64,000 nucleotides of DNA from Gymnopilus junonius. Its lineage: Eukaryota; Basidiomycota; Agaricomycetes; Agaricales; Galerinaceae. Each line of letters begins with the position of its first letter. Position 1 is the first letter of the stretch. This document shows positions 37,347 through 48,566 of this stretch, piece after piece. The position numbers were made by a program, and so were the translations under genes. The stretch covers positions 62,001 to 126,000 of the forward strand of contig JADNYJ010000083.1 of NCBI GenBank assembly GCA_015501075.1. Direction: 5' to 3'. Under the pieces are notes generated by a model, which had not been told where the DNA came from, made no database searches, and saw only the letters and a program-made list of their open reading frames with translations.

Positions 37347-37380
37347 GCTTAGGTAACGGGGCTAGGCCCGTTACCTAAGC
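37347..37380 (-). other. 3'-UTR hairpin of element copy 2 (14-bp stem)
   Basis: GCTTAGGTAACGGG, loop GCTAGG, then CCCGTTACCTAAGC: a perfect 14-bp stem. It occupies the position of the hairpin at 32489-32512 in copy 1 with a different stem sequence. Confidence 0.6.
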
Positions 37381-38597
37381 TGGTCACGAGTATTCTATTT
37401 TAAGAAGAAACATGTGAGCAAACCATAAATAGTACTGTCACGTGCCTAATGGACTTAGGACTTTTCGTGCTTTATGGCTAGATTAGGCTTAGCTTGAGGG
37501 ATAATTGTATCAGCTATCCTTGTGTATTCTATCATTACAATAGATGGTACGTACGGTTGGGTTCGGTTAGGGTGAAGCTTTAACAAGGTTCGAACGCTCT
37601 GGCCTTAGGCCAGCAGTGAATCCAAGCACCGACCACACATAACCGTGGATAAATTAATCGTAACTGGTTTAACGCCAGTAAATAGTTCTACGCATAGTGT
37701 CAAAATGACCGCTCTTAGTCTGTTTACAGATTCTGGCATCGATATCGACCGGTAATTGGTTTTCCATGCACGACAGACGAATCTGTCTCCCAAATATAGG
37801 TCGGGTGCGCATCGATGTTAAAGCGTATCGGCGTGCGTGGGTTTGATCCCTTTCCGTCGAGTGCGAGTGCTTAAGTTGGGCCCCCGTAGGGTACTCGCCG
37901 TACATCCAGACCGTCCAAGACATCCGCAAACATCTCTTTCGATGGGACACGTACACTCCCGGGACAATTCATACGAGGTTTTATCAATGGTCGGGAAACA
38001 AATCCCTCCCTCAATATATATTGTCGCCGCACTAGCGCTTTAAGCCACACGGGCTGAATCCGATACTACCAAGCTTTTAATCTCAACGTCTATTTGTGCG
38101 CCTCTACCAAAAGAGGCATTGGGCGGGCATAAGCGGATGAGTGTTGGTGTAACTGTAACGTTCCAAACTTCTCTCGTCTATCTCAGGGACCGAAGTACTC
38201 AAGAGCTAATAACGAGTGCATCGCAGATTCAGACATATTAACGATGGATTTAATGCCCCGAAGGGACTCCCAGTCTACGCCGACCTTCCAAGATCCGACT
38301 CCCAGGCCTCGCCCAGCGCCTCGCCAATTAAGACTACTACACCGAGCTACTACTCCAGAAGACATCAACAAGGCGTCCAGTGAATTGGTAGGTACCATCC
38401 GCTCGAAAGCGTTTGTTTTATATGTCCGAACGACAAGAGGGATCCTGTTCAGCGCCTATAGGGCGCTTATTAAGCAATCCAACAATGCAGCAGCGAGTCC
38501 GCCAAATTTGGGTTTTAGCAATCACGCTAGCGCCGAAGCTCCCCTTTAAGGCATCATACAAGCCGTCCGCCTACATTAGAACGTCGCCAAGTGGCAA

Positions 38598-41297
38598 TTA
38601 TGCGTTGTCTAGGTAGAACTGTGGTCCTGCTGTCCACTCCATATCCATTTCATCATGGATTCGATCGAGACGAGCCGCCCGTTGATCCTCTTCCTCTTCA
38701 GAGGACGGGTCGGACATTTCAGTGTCGTCATCATCATGGGGTGGACCCTTTTGGACCAGTTCCGAAGCATCTACCTCGAACTGATGTAAAACGGTCTTTT
38801 TCCAAAGACTAGTTAAGTCGAATAGATTGCGGGTTCGTTTCCGCGAAACTATCATTCGACGATTGGTAATATTGATCTTTCTGATATCCGGCAACTCTTC
38901 AAGTCCTTTAGAAGTCGCATCCGAGTCAAAAGGCTCGAATGGACCTCAGATAGTCCTTGCCATCCACCGTCTACCAGCGGGTACTCAGGATTAACCTTTC
39001 CCCTACCTGCTGATTCCTGATTAGAATCAGCATATTTGTGCCAATATTGTAGAACCGTTTCACCAAGTTTACTGGCGGAAAAGTAATTCCATGCAGTGTT
39101 ATACTCGGTTTTCAGAACCAGAACGTCATCGTGCTCTGGCTTGTCTGTAGCTTCAGAAAGCCTTTTCTCCCAGCGTTCTGAGATATGTTTCCTGAGCCAA
39201 GCATACACTAGATCACTCGGATAACCACGCGCGCAATACAGGCCTGCAAGTGCCGAAAGCGCATCTCGATAGTCCGTGAATTGACTACTGAGGGTGGCCA
39301 GCCTACTCATCTCTCCGATAAATGTGCCTCGCTTAACGTCGAGCGGATGATGACTGATCCATGGAATTCTTTCCTGATGGTTACGTGCCTTACGGTACGG
39401 ACGATGTTGCAGCGCGCCTTTCGCGTCGATATATAGCATCATGTCCAGGAACGGAGCAAAGTGATCCGACACGTTCCATTCTATAGTACATTCGGCGATT
39501 TTTACACAACTAACTATACCAAGCGCCTCCTCTTCGGAAGAGGCGTAAACAATAGCTAGTGCGTCGTCGATATAACGCCCGTAGAAAACTACTTTGGGGT
39601 CATCTAAGATACCGCATGTTCTCTCATCTTCCCAAGCATAAAGATTGGCAAGATCCGGGGAGTCAGCTACACCCATAGCTAAGCCCCGTTTTTGGAGATA
39701 AAACATATTATCATACTGTACTACCAGATCCCGATTACCAACGCTCAGAGCGTTCACGAACAATTGTTCAAATTCAATTTGTTCGGGCTGGAGCGTGTTA
39801 CGCTCACCAACTCTACCGTAATAATCCCATAACCAAAAAGTCGCAATACGCTTAAGACATAAGTCAATGGGTATATTAGGGTAATAAGCTACAACATCTC
39901 CAGTAACTATATAAAGTTTACGTCGAGGTTGGAACTGGATCTTACTTAATTTTATCGCCAAGTCTTTAGTTCCGTGTATAACGGTTGGCGCACCTTTTAC
40001 GAGGTGTTTAAGGTTTTTAGAGACAAACTTCGCAGCGGGATTTATTATAGCGCTGTGACAAGGTACTATTGGTCGCATTTTTACAGGTTCTTTGTGAATT
40101 TTAGGAATCCCATAAAACTGCGGTACGCTATGTTTACCATATTTACGTTTTCCATCAGGTAGTGACTCGAAAGGAGTTACCTGCGACCGTAAAAACGTTG
40201 ATAATTGTTCAAGGCCAATGGCCTTGGCTGCGATCGACAGATCGAGCATATTATCGCATTGTTTGTCTAAGAGACTATATGCTGTCAGAGGGTTAAGAGG
40301 TGTATAAGTAGATACATCTGATAGCAAGTCCGACATCTTTCAACGACCCACTCTCGCTTTGAGACCGCGATTCCCAAGTTCTTATCTGTATTGGTAACTA
40401 CATATTCATTATCAATTAAGAACTTCTCTATACGGCGACGATTAGGCGCAAGCGAACGTTTAACTACGTCTACTTTCTCCGAAGGCAAATTCGCTATGGT
40501 TTTCTTAACCAAGAGCTGACCTTTCGGAGACCGAGTTCGAGATAGAGCGGTAACAGTGGAGGCGGTTTAGAGGTCGGCTCACGCTCGACTTCATAGTCTG
40601 GATCGTATTCAGAGTTGTCTTCAGCTTGAAACGAGAATAAAAGTCTCCATCTTATTCTACGTTCAAAGTCTTTCCAGGCATCCATTATCAACTTAGGATT
40701 ACGAGGCGAATGCATCATATAACGCATTCCGACACTGAGATCTAATTCGATTTCACGCGGGATATCACTCCAGGGGACAAATGTACAGAATCTTTAAATT
40801 GGGAAGCCTCTAATACATTTACAGGCGTATTTAAAAGTACAAAATTGACTGCGGAGGGATAAGGGACTGTGAGCAACCAGTCGGGGTAGGAAGTCGGGTC
40901 ATCATACCTGAAGGGCCGTGAAAGGCCGCTGCGGTCCATGCCCAGTGGACCGCCGAGATCGGAGCCGCCCGAATTGGCGGAATACACATCCGATCCTCCC
41001 CACCTCCCCGATGAACGGGTACCAGGCCGTGAAGTGCTGATTACTTCATGAGGCCTTTGTGCTGGTCGCGCGGCTTGCGTTTCGAGCTGCCGGCGGCCTG
41101 CTCGCGTCGCTTGTTGTCCTTGACGACTTGACTGCGGCGCTTCTCGCGTGTCTCCGCCCCACGCAAGTCCCTCTTCTGGGAGGCCTTGGCGTTTCGGTCC
41201 GACTTGCGCTTCTGGTAAGGCGTCAGTTTTCGGATCGAAGGAGCGGGCCGATCGAGTGAACGCAGTACTGCGTTCAGCTCGGCGGCGTTGCTTACCC
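38598..41297 (-). CDS. Penelope-like reverse transcriptase polyprotein, copy 2 (truncated N-terminus)
   Basis: The main open frame 38852-40336 holds RT motifs in the same order as copy 1: FYGIPKIHKEPVKMRPIVP, VTGDVVAYYPNIPID, LAMGVADSPDLANLYAWEDE and YGRYIDDALAIVY with both catalytic aspartates, then the WISHHPLDVKRGTF thumb. Upstream frames (40285-40512, 40494-40727, 40742-40987) continue the same protein after one-base shifts, up to the basic region (TREKRRSQVVKDNKRREQ). The C-terminus continues in 38598-38894 (MPDIRKINITNRRM ... FYLDNA) after another one-base shift. No endonuclease domain. Confidence 0.75.
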
Positions 41298-41336
41298 CTA
41301 ATAATATAACTTTAGGACCATGGACTATGGTCCGGC

Positions 41337-41470
41337 TTCACCCTGCTTGGGTGCTGGACCCCCCCCAAATGCCTCGGCTTCACCCCACTTGGTCAAATCA
41401 GGCCCTACTTGATGCCTCGGCTTCATCCCACTTGGGTGCTGGGACCCTCCAAATGCATTATGCTTGCTAT
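41337..41470. repeat. Tandem ~40-bp degenerate repeats
   Basis: Three successive units start with CGGCTTCAYCCYRCTTGG, and two of them continue with GTGCTGG-ACCC-CCAAATGC. They resemble half-sites of the 30-bp palindrome family. Confidence 0.5.
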
Positions 41471-41959
41471 GTGGTCCTTTCACCCAAGAGGGGTGAAGCC
41501 AGCTGGCTTCAAAGAAATGCAAGGTTCACCCTTCAAAAGGTGAAAAGGTCCCTACTTGGTTGTTGGAACCAGTAGAGAAAATCTTCCCCACTTGGTTCTT
41601 GGAACCAGAGGGGACCTTCTCCCCCACTTGTTTCTTAGAACCAGAAGGGAAGCCTTCCCCACTTGTTTGCTCATCTTCCCTACTGGTTTCATGAAATAAG
41701 CAGGGCATCTATCTCCAAGTTTTACCTCTCTCAAAGACAGATCAGAGGCTTTGGGCAAAGATCTATCTGAGACTTTTACATCAGCAAGGTAGAACTTCCC
41801 TACTGGTTGGTTGAAACAAGTTGGAGGCATTACACAGCATGATATTGGAGGTGAAGCAGCAACTGATATACAACTAGAGGGCTAAACTACCATGTAATCT
41901 AATACCCAAGCCTAAGCATCCTTCTCTCCTCTTTGTTTCTCCTCATGCAGAACCTCAAA

Positions 41960-42496
41960 ACACTTGATGGGCCTTACCAACCTGTCCCTGTCATCTGGCC
42001 TGCACAAGGCCCAGCCATGGTAGGATCCATAGAAGCAGCATGCAACTCCATCCTTGGGCAAGTGTTGAGAAGAGGAGGTATCAAGGAAAAGACAGTTGTA
42101 ATTCCCAATTCTACAATTAACCCTTGAAGGACTGTTGGTGTTGAAGGTGAGGGAATGACAAGAAGCCCAGCATTGCTCAGATATGTCAGATCCAGTGGCC
42201 AAAAGCCAGAAATGGTATGGGGAGGGAATAAATCCTGCAGGAACAGGAAACTAAAGATAAGCAGTCATCAGAACACAGCAAAAGCAGCATAAGATTAAGA
42301 AAAGAAAACATACAGCCAAGTTTAGAACCTGGAGGTTAAGGGGCTGGGGGCTGAAGTCACAGAAAGTGTAGGTGAGATTGATGGGCAGGGCTTGATGATC
42401 AAAGAAGTAGGGACCACTTGTGGCCCTATATAAAAAGGGGTTCATGGGGCCCAAGTACTCAAGAAGGGAAGAGGGATAGTTGAAGGTATAGGACAT
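41960..42496 (-). CDS. Small hypothetical protein
   Basis: Two exons: MSYTFNYPSSLLEYLGPMNP to LNLQVLNLA, then an intron (GTATGT ... CCTGCAG, about 42315-42238), then DLFPPHTISGFWPLDLTYLS to about PCAGQMTGTG, where a GTAAGG donor or the end of the gene follows near 41985. A TATATAAG lies about 75 bp upstream of the ATG (near 42573). No family recognised; rich in Pro, Leu and aromatic residues. Confidence 0.4.
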
Positions 42497-42582
42497 GGTG
42501 GTTCTTTGTGTTGTAGCTGTGCTAGTGGTAAATAGAAGCTAGGGAAAAGTAGGCCAGGACAGCAGTGCTTATATATGTCAGA

Positions 42583-42837
42583 AGAACAATAGAGTCATTG
42601 TTCTAGAAATAGAACAATATAGCTATTGTTCTCTTGTTCTTGTTGTATTACAGAAGAATAATAAAAGTCATTATTCTGAGAATAGAACAATAACTATCAT
42701 TGTTTCCTTGTTCTTGTATTTCAACAGAACATTAACAGGCATTGTCCCCTGCTTGTTTGTAGGAACTAGAAGGGTTAGAACAATGATAGTCATTGTTCTC
42801 TTTGAAAATTCCAAAGAACAATAAGATCCATTGTCCC
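42583..42837. promoter_or_regulatory. Array of seven ~22-bp palindromes (operator-like)
   Basis: Sites at about 42583, 42611, 42655, 42684, 42726, 42777 and 42815 share arms AGAACAAT and ATTGTTCT around 5-7 central bases. The array lies between the divergent small gene (start 42496) and the ParB-like gene (start 43384), with copies of the 30-bp repeat between sites. Arrays of this form usually bind a dimeric protein, but that is inference. Confidence 0.55.
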
Positions 42838-43054
42838 CTACTTGTTTGTCAAAACTAGAAGGGATAACAGTGATAAAGTCTTGTTCTCTTCTTGGTTATA
42901 GGAACTAGAAGGGATACAATGATTAAGCCTTGTATCCTGCTTGATGTTGCAAACTAGTAGGGAAAGGCTTGTTTCTTGTACTTTGCTGTATGCTTTTCAG
43001 ACATTGCTTATATAAGCAGATCCCATTGTTCTTCTAACAATGGTTGTCATTGTC

Positions 43055-43238
43055 ATAACAGTGCTTTTCTATTGTTCAAGGGTGTATCTAGACTTGAAGT
43101 AACAAAAAAAACAATGCTATTGTCTTGTTTTCATCTAAAAGTTGATATAACAGTGCTTTCCTATTGTCCAAGAATACATCCAGACTTGAAATAGCAACAA
43201 GAACACTGCTTTTGTCTTGTTCTTATCTTAGAGTTGTC
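43055..43238. repeat. Direct repeat, ~92-bp period, two units
   Basis: ATAACAGTGCTTTYCTATTG at 43055 recurs at 43147, followed by matching sequence (TATCTAGACTTGAAGTA versus ACATCCAGACTTGAAATA) through the unit. It lies in the promoter region of the ParB-like gene. Confidence 0.7.
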
Positions 43239-43268
43239 AATCTAAGGCTGTAGTCTATTGTTTCTCAA

Positions 43269-43276
43269 GCTATAAA
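43269..43276 (+). promoter_or_regulatory. TATA box of the ParB-like gene
   Basis: CTATAAAG lies about 110 bp upstream of the ATG at 43384. Confidence 0.45.
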
Positions 43277-43383
43277 GACAGATCCAAGTTGTTCTTTCTT
43301 CCTTACCTACTATCAATTTACACCTTCCCCACCTACAACACTTTACTTAGCTTTTAACCAAGTACTCTTCTACTCCTATCATC

Positions 43384-46300
43384 ATGCCTGCCACCAAGTC
43401 CACCAAATCTGCTTCCAGGTCTGTCTCTAAGTCTTCTGGCAAGACCAAGGCTGCTCCTGCTTCCACTAGGACCATCAGGAAGACTACTGCTGCTGCTGCT
43501 ACCTCTGATGCCCCTGCTGCTGCTAATATTCCCCCTATTACTTCTGTCCCTCCTATTGCTGTTATCAACAAGAAGGTTGCCAATTTGAATGCTACTAGCA
43601 AGAAGCAGGGAAAGGTATATAATAGAATTGCAACTTTGTGCTATACTTCAACTGATTTGCTTGTTTTATTCTTTTACAGAGGCTTGAGGTGAGTTTCCAG
43701 TGTTCTAACATGACTATTCAGTACTAATATCTTAATTTGTATTCAGGAACAAGCCTACTTTAAGGCAGAGAATGAGGCTGAGGCTGAGGTTATCACCTGG
43801 ATTGAGAAGCTAACTCTGGGCTATGGGTATATTTATTTGGCTGACAAGCAGCTGCATGAGAAACTAGGGCTGAATGGACCCTATCTGGAGACTCAGCAGT
43901 GGAACCAGAGGACTGCTGATCCACTATCTGTCAGGGCTCTATATAAAAGGTGCCATGGGAATCTGCAGTGGATGTCACTGGAGCATGCAGTTATTATTGG
44001 GATCCATGATAAGTCTCTATTGGATGAGAGTTGGGAGAAAGAGTTCAACCAGCCTGTTATTTTCACTGTGGATGCTGATGGAAAGGCCTGGACTCTTATC
44101 CAGGGAAATCACAGAAGGGTGATGGTCAGGGAGCATATATTGGAGAAAAATCTTGCAGAATGGGATAAGAAAATAGCCCAAGGCAAGTTGGAGGAAGCCA
44201 AGGCTACTTTGCTAGATGAGATCAAGCTGGCCTTGAGATGGACTTGCAGGGTGATTGATCTTGGTGAGTTTTTTCTTCTTTTCTATTTCTATTTCTTTCC
44301 CTACTTGGTTCATAAAACTAATGGGGAATTATGTAGCTGCTTTGGAGAAGATTCCCAACACAAAGCTCAAGGAGAGCATCAGGTTCAAACTTTCCACCAA
44401 CAAGCAGGCCTTCTCTAAGGATGATACCTGGCTGGATAGGATCTCCAATCTGAGAGGCAGTCTGCTGACTCTGGATGACAACATTGCTGGGCCTTCTTCC
44501 AGTGAAGAGGAAAGCAGGGAACAGAAGATCAGGAGAGTGCTAGACAAGGAGACCAAGGAGACCAGTGAATCCAACAAATCTCAAAGGGGGATTCTCAGAG
44601 ATCCTGACTTAGTGATTACCATCTGCTCTATGCTTACTTTTCTTCCCTGGAAATCCCTCAAGATCTGGAATCAAATAGACCTGAGCACTTCAAGGCATTT
44701 CTCTTCAGCTGTAAGTTCCTTTCTTTGTTTAATTTTAAAAGCTTATACTGATCTGTTCTGCTAGTTTATCACTCCCATGCTTCAGTACTTCTCCAAATTC
44801 TATCTCTACCTCACTATGCCTGATCTCAAACACTCTATCACCAATCCTTCAAGGCCTAGTGTCTATGGTATGATTAGTGACCTTTCAATGACTGATCCTA
44901 CCTCCCAACCTCAACTTCTGGATCACACTTTCTTCATGGGATTGGAGAAGCTCTTTGAAGACCATCTGCTATCTTCCTGGGCTGGCTTTGGGCACCTGGA
45001 GAACAAGGAGGTCTATGACCTGGCCTTTATTCCTATAGTGGAGTCAGATGGTGAGGAAGCAGAGGCCTCTACCCCAGGCCAGAAGAAGATGATCAGTCTC
45101 AACTGGAGTGAACAGTTTTTCAAGCACTACCAACCTGCTGTTCTGAAGTTTGTCCAGGACTGGGTCAACACCCAGAAGGAAAAGTTCCAGTCCAAGTCTG
45201 CTGTGGAGGCTTTGGACTTGATGGTTAACAAGATCAAGTTCCAGCTCAACTATCAGCCTATCTTGGACACCAAGAAATACACTGGAGGTCCAATTCCCTG
45301 GCAACTTGAGGCCCATTGTCTTCCACTTCTCACTCCTTCCTTGATGTCTCACTTGCTTGTGGATCTGAACCAGATCACTCCTGGAGCTTTGAATGTGAGT
45401 TTAAATCCAGTATCCTCCACTTGTTTCATGGAACTAATGGGGACCTGTATAGTTTTTGTGCTTGATAGAGCCTATGGCTCATTTTCTAATCAAGGATTCT
45501 ACTTCCAGTGAGAAGTCTGGCACCTTTGCCAAAGTTCTGGCTCTGTCTCTTAATGATGCTGTGGAGGAGATATACTTTGATACCATAATGAGAGATGTGA
45601 GTAACTTTTATTGTATCTGTCAGAATTGCCAAGTCAAACCTTTTGTTTTTCTTAGATTATGGGTGTCTTCTCAAGCATAGGTCCACAGGCCTCTTTGAGC
45701 TCACCACTGCTCTAAAGAGCATGCCAGCTTTTGACAAGAAGGCATTGAACTACAAGCTGTCACTCTGCAAATGATAGGACCCATCTGCCATAAAGATCTC
45801 TTCCCAAAATCCCTGCCTTGCCCTCAACAACCTCATGTACTCCATCCACACTGCTTATAATGAAAATCAGATCAATTTCAGAATCAGCAAGAAGCTAATG
45901 GAGCCCTTCAAGACCAGCAATCTGTTACCCAAGAAGGCCATTCTTCAGCCATCTTATCATCTATTTCCTTGGCACTCCTGGGCAAAACAAGGATTGGAGC
46001 AAGACTGGCAGCAAGTATGGAGGCAATCTGATGTCAGCCTTGCACAGAATCCAGTATATCTGGCAGCAAGTTGAAACTCTTCCTGATGTGCAGAAGATGT
46101 GGGATGACCTAGAACATTGCTATCAGTCTAGATGATTATCCTTGGCCCAAGAAAGCCTTTGGCTTGGACATCTCCAAGCTGGTTGAGAAGGAGGTGGAGC
46201 TCCATTACATAGATGTGCAGTCTAGAGTGGTGGCTCAGGAGGAAGGGAATGTCATGGAGAAGAAGATGATCAAGTGCTTGAACACATCCTTACCAAACTC

Positions 46301-47539
46301 TGATGATAGCAGCACCACTGGAGATGAGACTGGGGATATTCCTGAAGATGTTCATTATAGTCTTCAGAAACTGATCAAAGTGAGTTGATATATATTTTTC
46401 CCCACTTGTTTTAGGAAAATCATGGGGATATCCTAGGACTTGGCTTTTCCTGCTATGACATACATTAGCAGATATGCTGGGGCCCATACTCTCAAGAAGC
46501 TGGAAGACCACACCCAGGACAAGATGATAGAGATGCTCAGTGAACATGGCTTGAATACCAAGCTCTTGGGAACTGTGGCCATCACTAAATCAGCTTGGAG
46601 GAAGAAGATGAGTGCTATCACTGGCCAGGAACTGCAAGGAGCTGTCAAGAGGAAGCACAGACACTCTGATGTCAGGATTACTGTTCCAGAGGAGCCCAAG
46701 CAGAGAAGCAGAAGTCAAGGGTGAGTTCAAACAGTACTAGCTATTTTTTAAGATAGCTTACTCTTTAACTTGATACCAGGCAAAGGCAGCAAGAAGGGGA
46801 AACCAAGAGCTATGAATTCATTGATGATAAGGCTGAGGAGGATAACAATAAGCAGGAGGATCAACTAGAGGCTGATCAGGATCAGGAGATGGTAGACCAG
46901 AGGAAGAGCTACCAGTTCAGAGCAAGGAGGCAGAAGCAGGTGCTGGGAAGAAGATGAAGAAGGAAGTGATGAGGAAGAGGGAGGACAAGGTGATATAGAG
47001 GGAGAGAGGATGATGAAGAGAAAGACCCAAGCAGTGAAGATAAAGATAAAGACAGTGATAAGGAGGAAGAGGAAGATGCCCAGGAAGAAGGGACTAGTAA
47101 GGGTTAGAAGAGCTAGTAAGTGTTGCAACATTTCTATTTCACTTTATCAAGACTAACTTTCTTCACAGGATCCAGACCACAGGACAGGAAGAAAGAGGAA
47201 CCAGCTGATGCTTCCAAGTCCAGTGAGTTATTTAATACTTGGTATTTTTATCCTATGGATACTTATAAAATCATCAGAAGAACAGAAAATGGAGATTGTT
47301 CCTATGGACTCTGTTGGATCCTCTTCTTCTAACTCTGGTGCTGCTCTCCTATTGCTTCTACTTCTGCCACTGCCTCAGCAGCTTCAGGCAAGGCTCAGGA
47401 GAAGGTCAGCAAGCCACAGGCTCCCATGGATACCTACTCAGATGCAGAAGAAGAACTTATGGACATGCAAATAGAAGAACAAGGAAAGGGGGAAGGGGAA
47501 GGAGAAGGAGAAGGAGAAGGAGAAGGAGGACACTACTAA
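43384..47539 (+). CDS. Large protein with ParB-like GNHR motif (frame interrupted)
   Basis: Exons that join in phase are 43384-43614, a 9-nt microexon 43680-43688 (RLE), 43747-44263, 44337-44710, 44765-45394 and 45471-45596. After about 45660 the frame breaks several times but recognisable exons continue (46150-46380, 46440-46722) to the stop at 47539. The N-terminus is a basic Ala/Ser/Lys tail like that of chromatin proteins (TKSASRSVSKSSGKTK). Residues about 150-210 contain FTVDADGKAWTLIQGNHRRV, resembling the ParB/sulfiredoxin-fold signature G-x-H/N-R that follows two strands. The C-terminus is very acidic and ends in a (GE)n run. Function unknown; DNA binding is inference. Introns 3, 5 and a later one each contain a copy of the 30-bp palindrome. 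Confidence 0.5.
47484..47527. repeat. (GGAGAA)n repeat encoding a Gly-Glu run
   Basis: Tandem hexamers near the 3' end of the ParB-like gene encode alternating Gly-Glu in the proposed frame. Confidence 0.7.
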
Positions 47540-48566
47540 AGACATGGATACTAGCAATTAAAATAGTACATGTTTCAGTAGTATATAATATTTAGTTGCT
47601 GGAAGATTAAAAGAATCTCCCAGCTTGTTTCAACACACTAGTGGGATCTTGAATTGACTTTGACTGATGTATGACAGAAACAAAAGAGCCCAACTTGTTT
47701 GATAGAACAGTAGGATACAGTATCAGAATCAGTATCATATAAGCTTTCCTACTGGTTCAAGAAACAAGAAGGGTTACAAGATACCTTGGTCATACATCAG
47801 AGTATTATTCATGAAGCATGATGCTGTTTTCAGATTATACTGTTATTCATTATCAGAACAACTACAATAGAACTCAACCAAGATAAGTATATACACTATA
47901 ATTGAACTAGTCAACCAGGGCTTGTTATGATTTAATAATAGAACTTAATCTCATAAGATAAAGTCTAGTGTAGTGGTCATAGAGGTCAGTTATAATCTCA
48001 AGAATAAAGTCTAGTGTAGTGGTCATAGAGGTAGTTAATGAAGTCCATTAAGTTATTGTCTTCAACGAAGAAATGCCTTAATGGTTCAAGTTCATCTCTG
48101 GTTGTTATAAGAGAGTATATTCTCAAGAAGCTGAAGTACATCATAGTCTAGCTACAGTTTATATACTTATGTGGGTTGATAATAATATAAAATGATGTTA
48201 AAACAAGGGGAATCAGAAAGGGGATGATCATCACAGAGGCAATATGAAAGGGGTGATGATCAGAAAGGAAACAATTGTCCACATATATGAGTAAGAGAGA
48301 GAATGATCATCTGCTCTCAAAGATGATCATGATGAATACTATATAAATAACAATTCAGATAATAAAAGATAAGGAAAAGAAAGGAGAGTTTGATAAGATA
48401 AGAGAAATAGGGGATCATAACAGGGCTCAACTAGTTTGAGAAAACAAGTGGGGATACTTAAAATTAATAAGTGAAGATAATACTATCACATTATGACAAT
48501 TAACATTAGAGTCAGCTGCCCAACTAGTTTCAGGAAACAAGCAGGGATCAAGTTAATAAATTATTT
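47540..48566. other. AT-rich spacer between convergent genes
   Basis: No gene. It holds five copies of the 30-bp palindrome (three of them reversed), a two-unit direct repeat with 46-bp period (unit ATAAAGTCTAGTGTAGTGG then TCATAGAGGT, at 47958 and 48004), and GATGATCATCA-rich sequence near 48220-48330. Confidence 0.6.

Larger units (their letters stand above)
37010..41297 (-). mobile_element. Penelope-like retroelement, copy 2 (5'-truncated)
   Basis: Begins at TTAGGG (37010-37015) immediately after the 5' side of copy 1, in the same orientation. It is related to copy 1 but clearly diverged (about 70-80% protein identity by eye), so it is not a recent duplication. Its similarity to copy 1 stops at GTTGCTTACC (about 41297), inside the basic N-terminal region, where the different 13-kb block starts. 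The 5' part is therefore missing, as expected from incomplete reverse transcription or later breakage. Confidence 0.75.

Noticed and set aside
32128..38597. Hammerhead ribozyme in the Penelope-like elements
   Set aside because: Penelope-like elements often carry one, so I looked on both strands for CTGATGA ... GAAA with a third stem. The nearest sequences lack the conserved core and are not shared by both copies.
43384..43614. Histone H1-like gene
   Set aside because: The Lys/Ala/Ser-rich start looks like a histone tail, but the frame continues by splicing into a large unrelated protein and no winged-helix domain follows.
47484..47595. Arginine-rich protein from the plus frame with a run of Arg
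   Set aside because: The Arg run is the out-of-frame reading of the GGAGAA repeat; the frame giving a Gly-Glu run continues the acidic C-terminus of the ParB-like gene.
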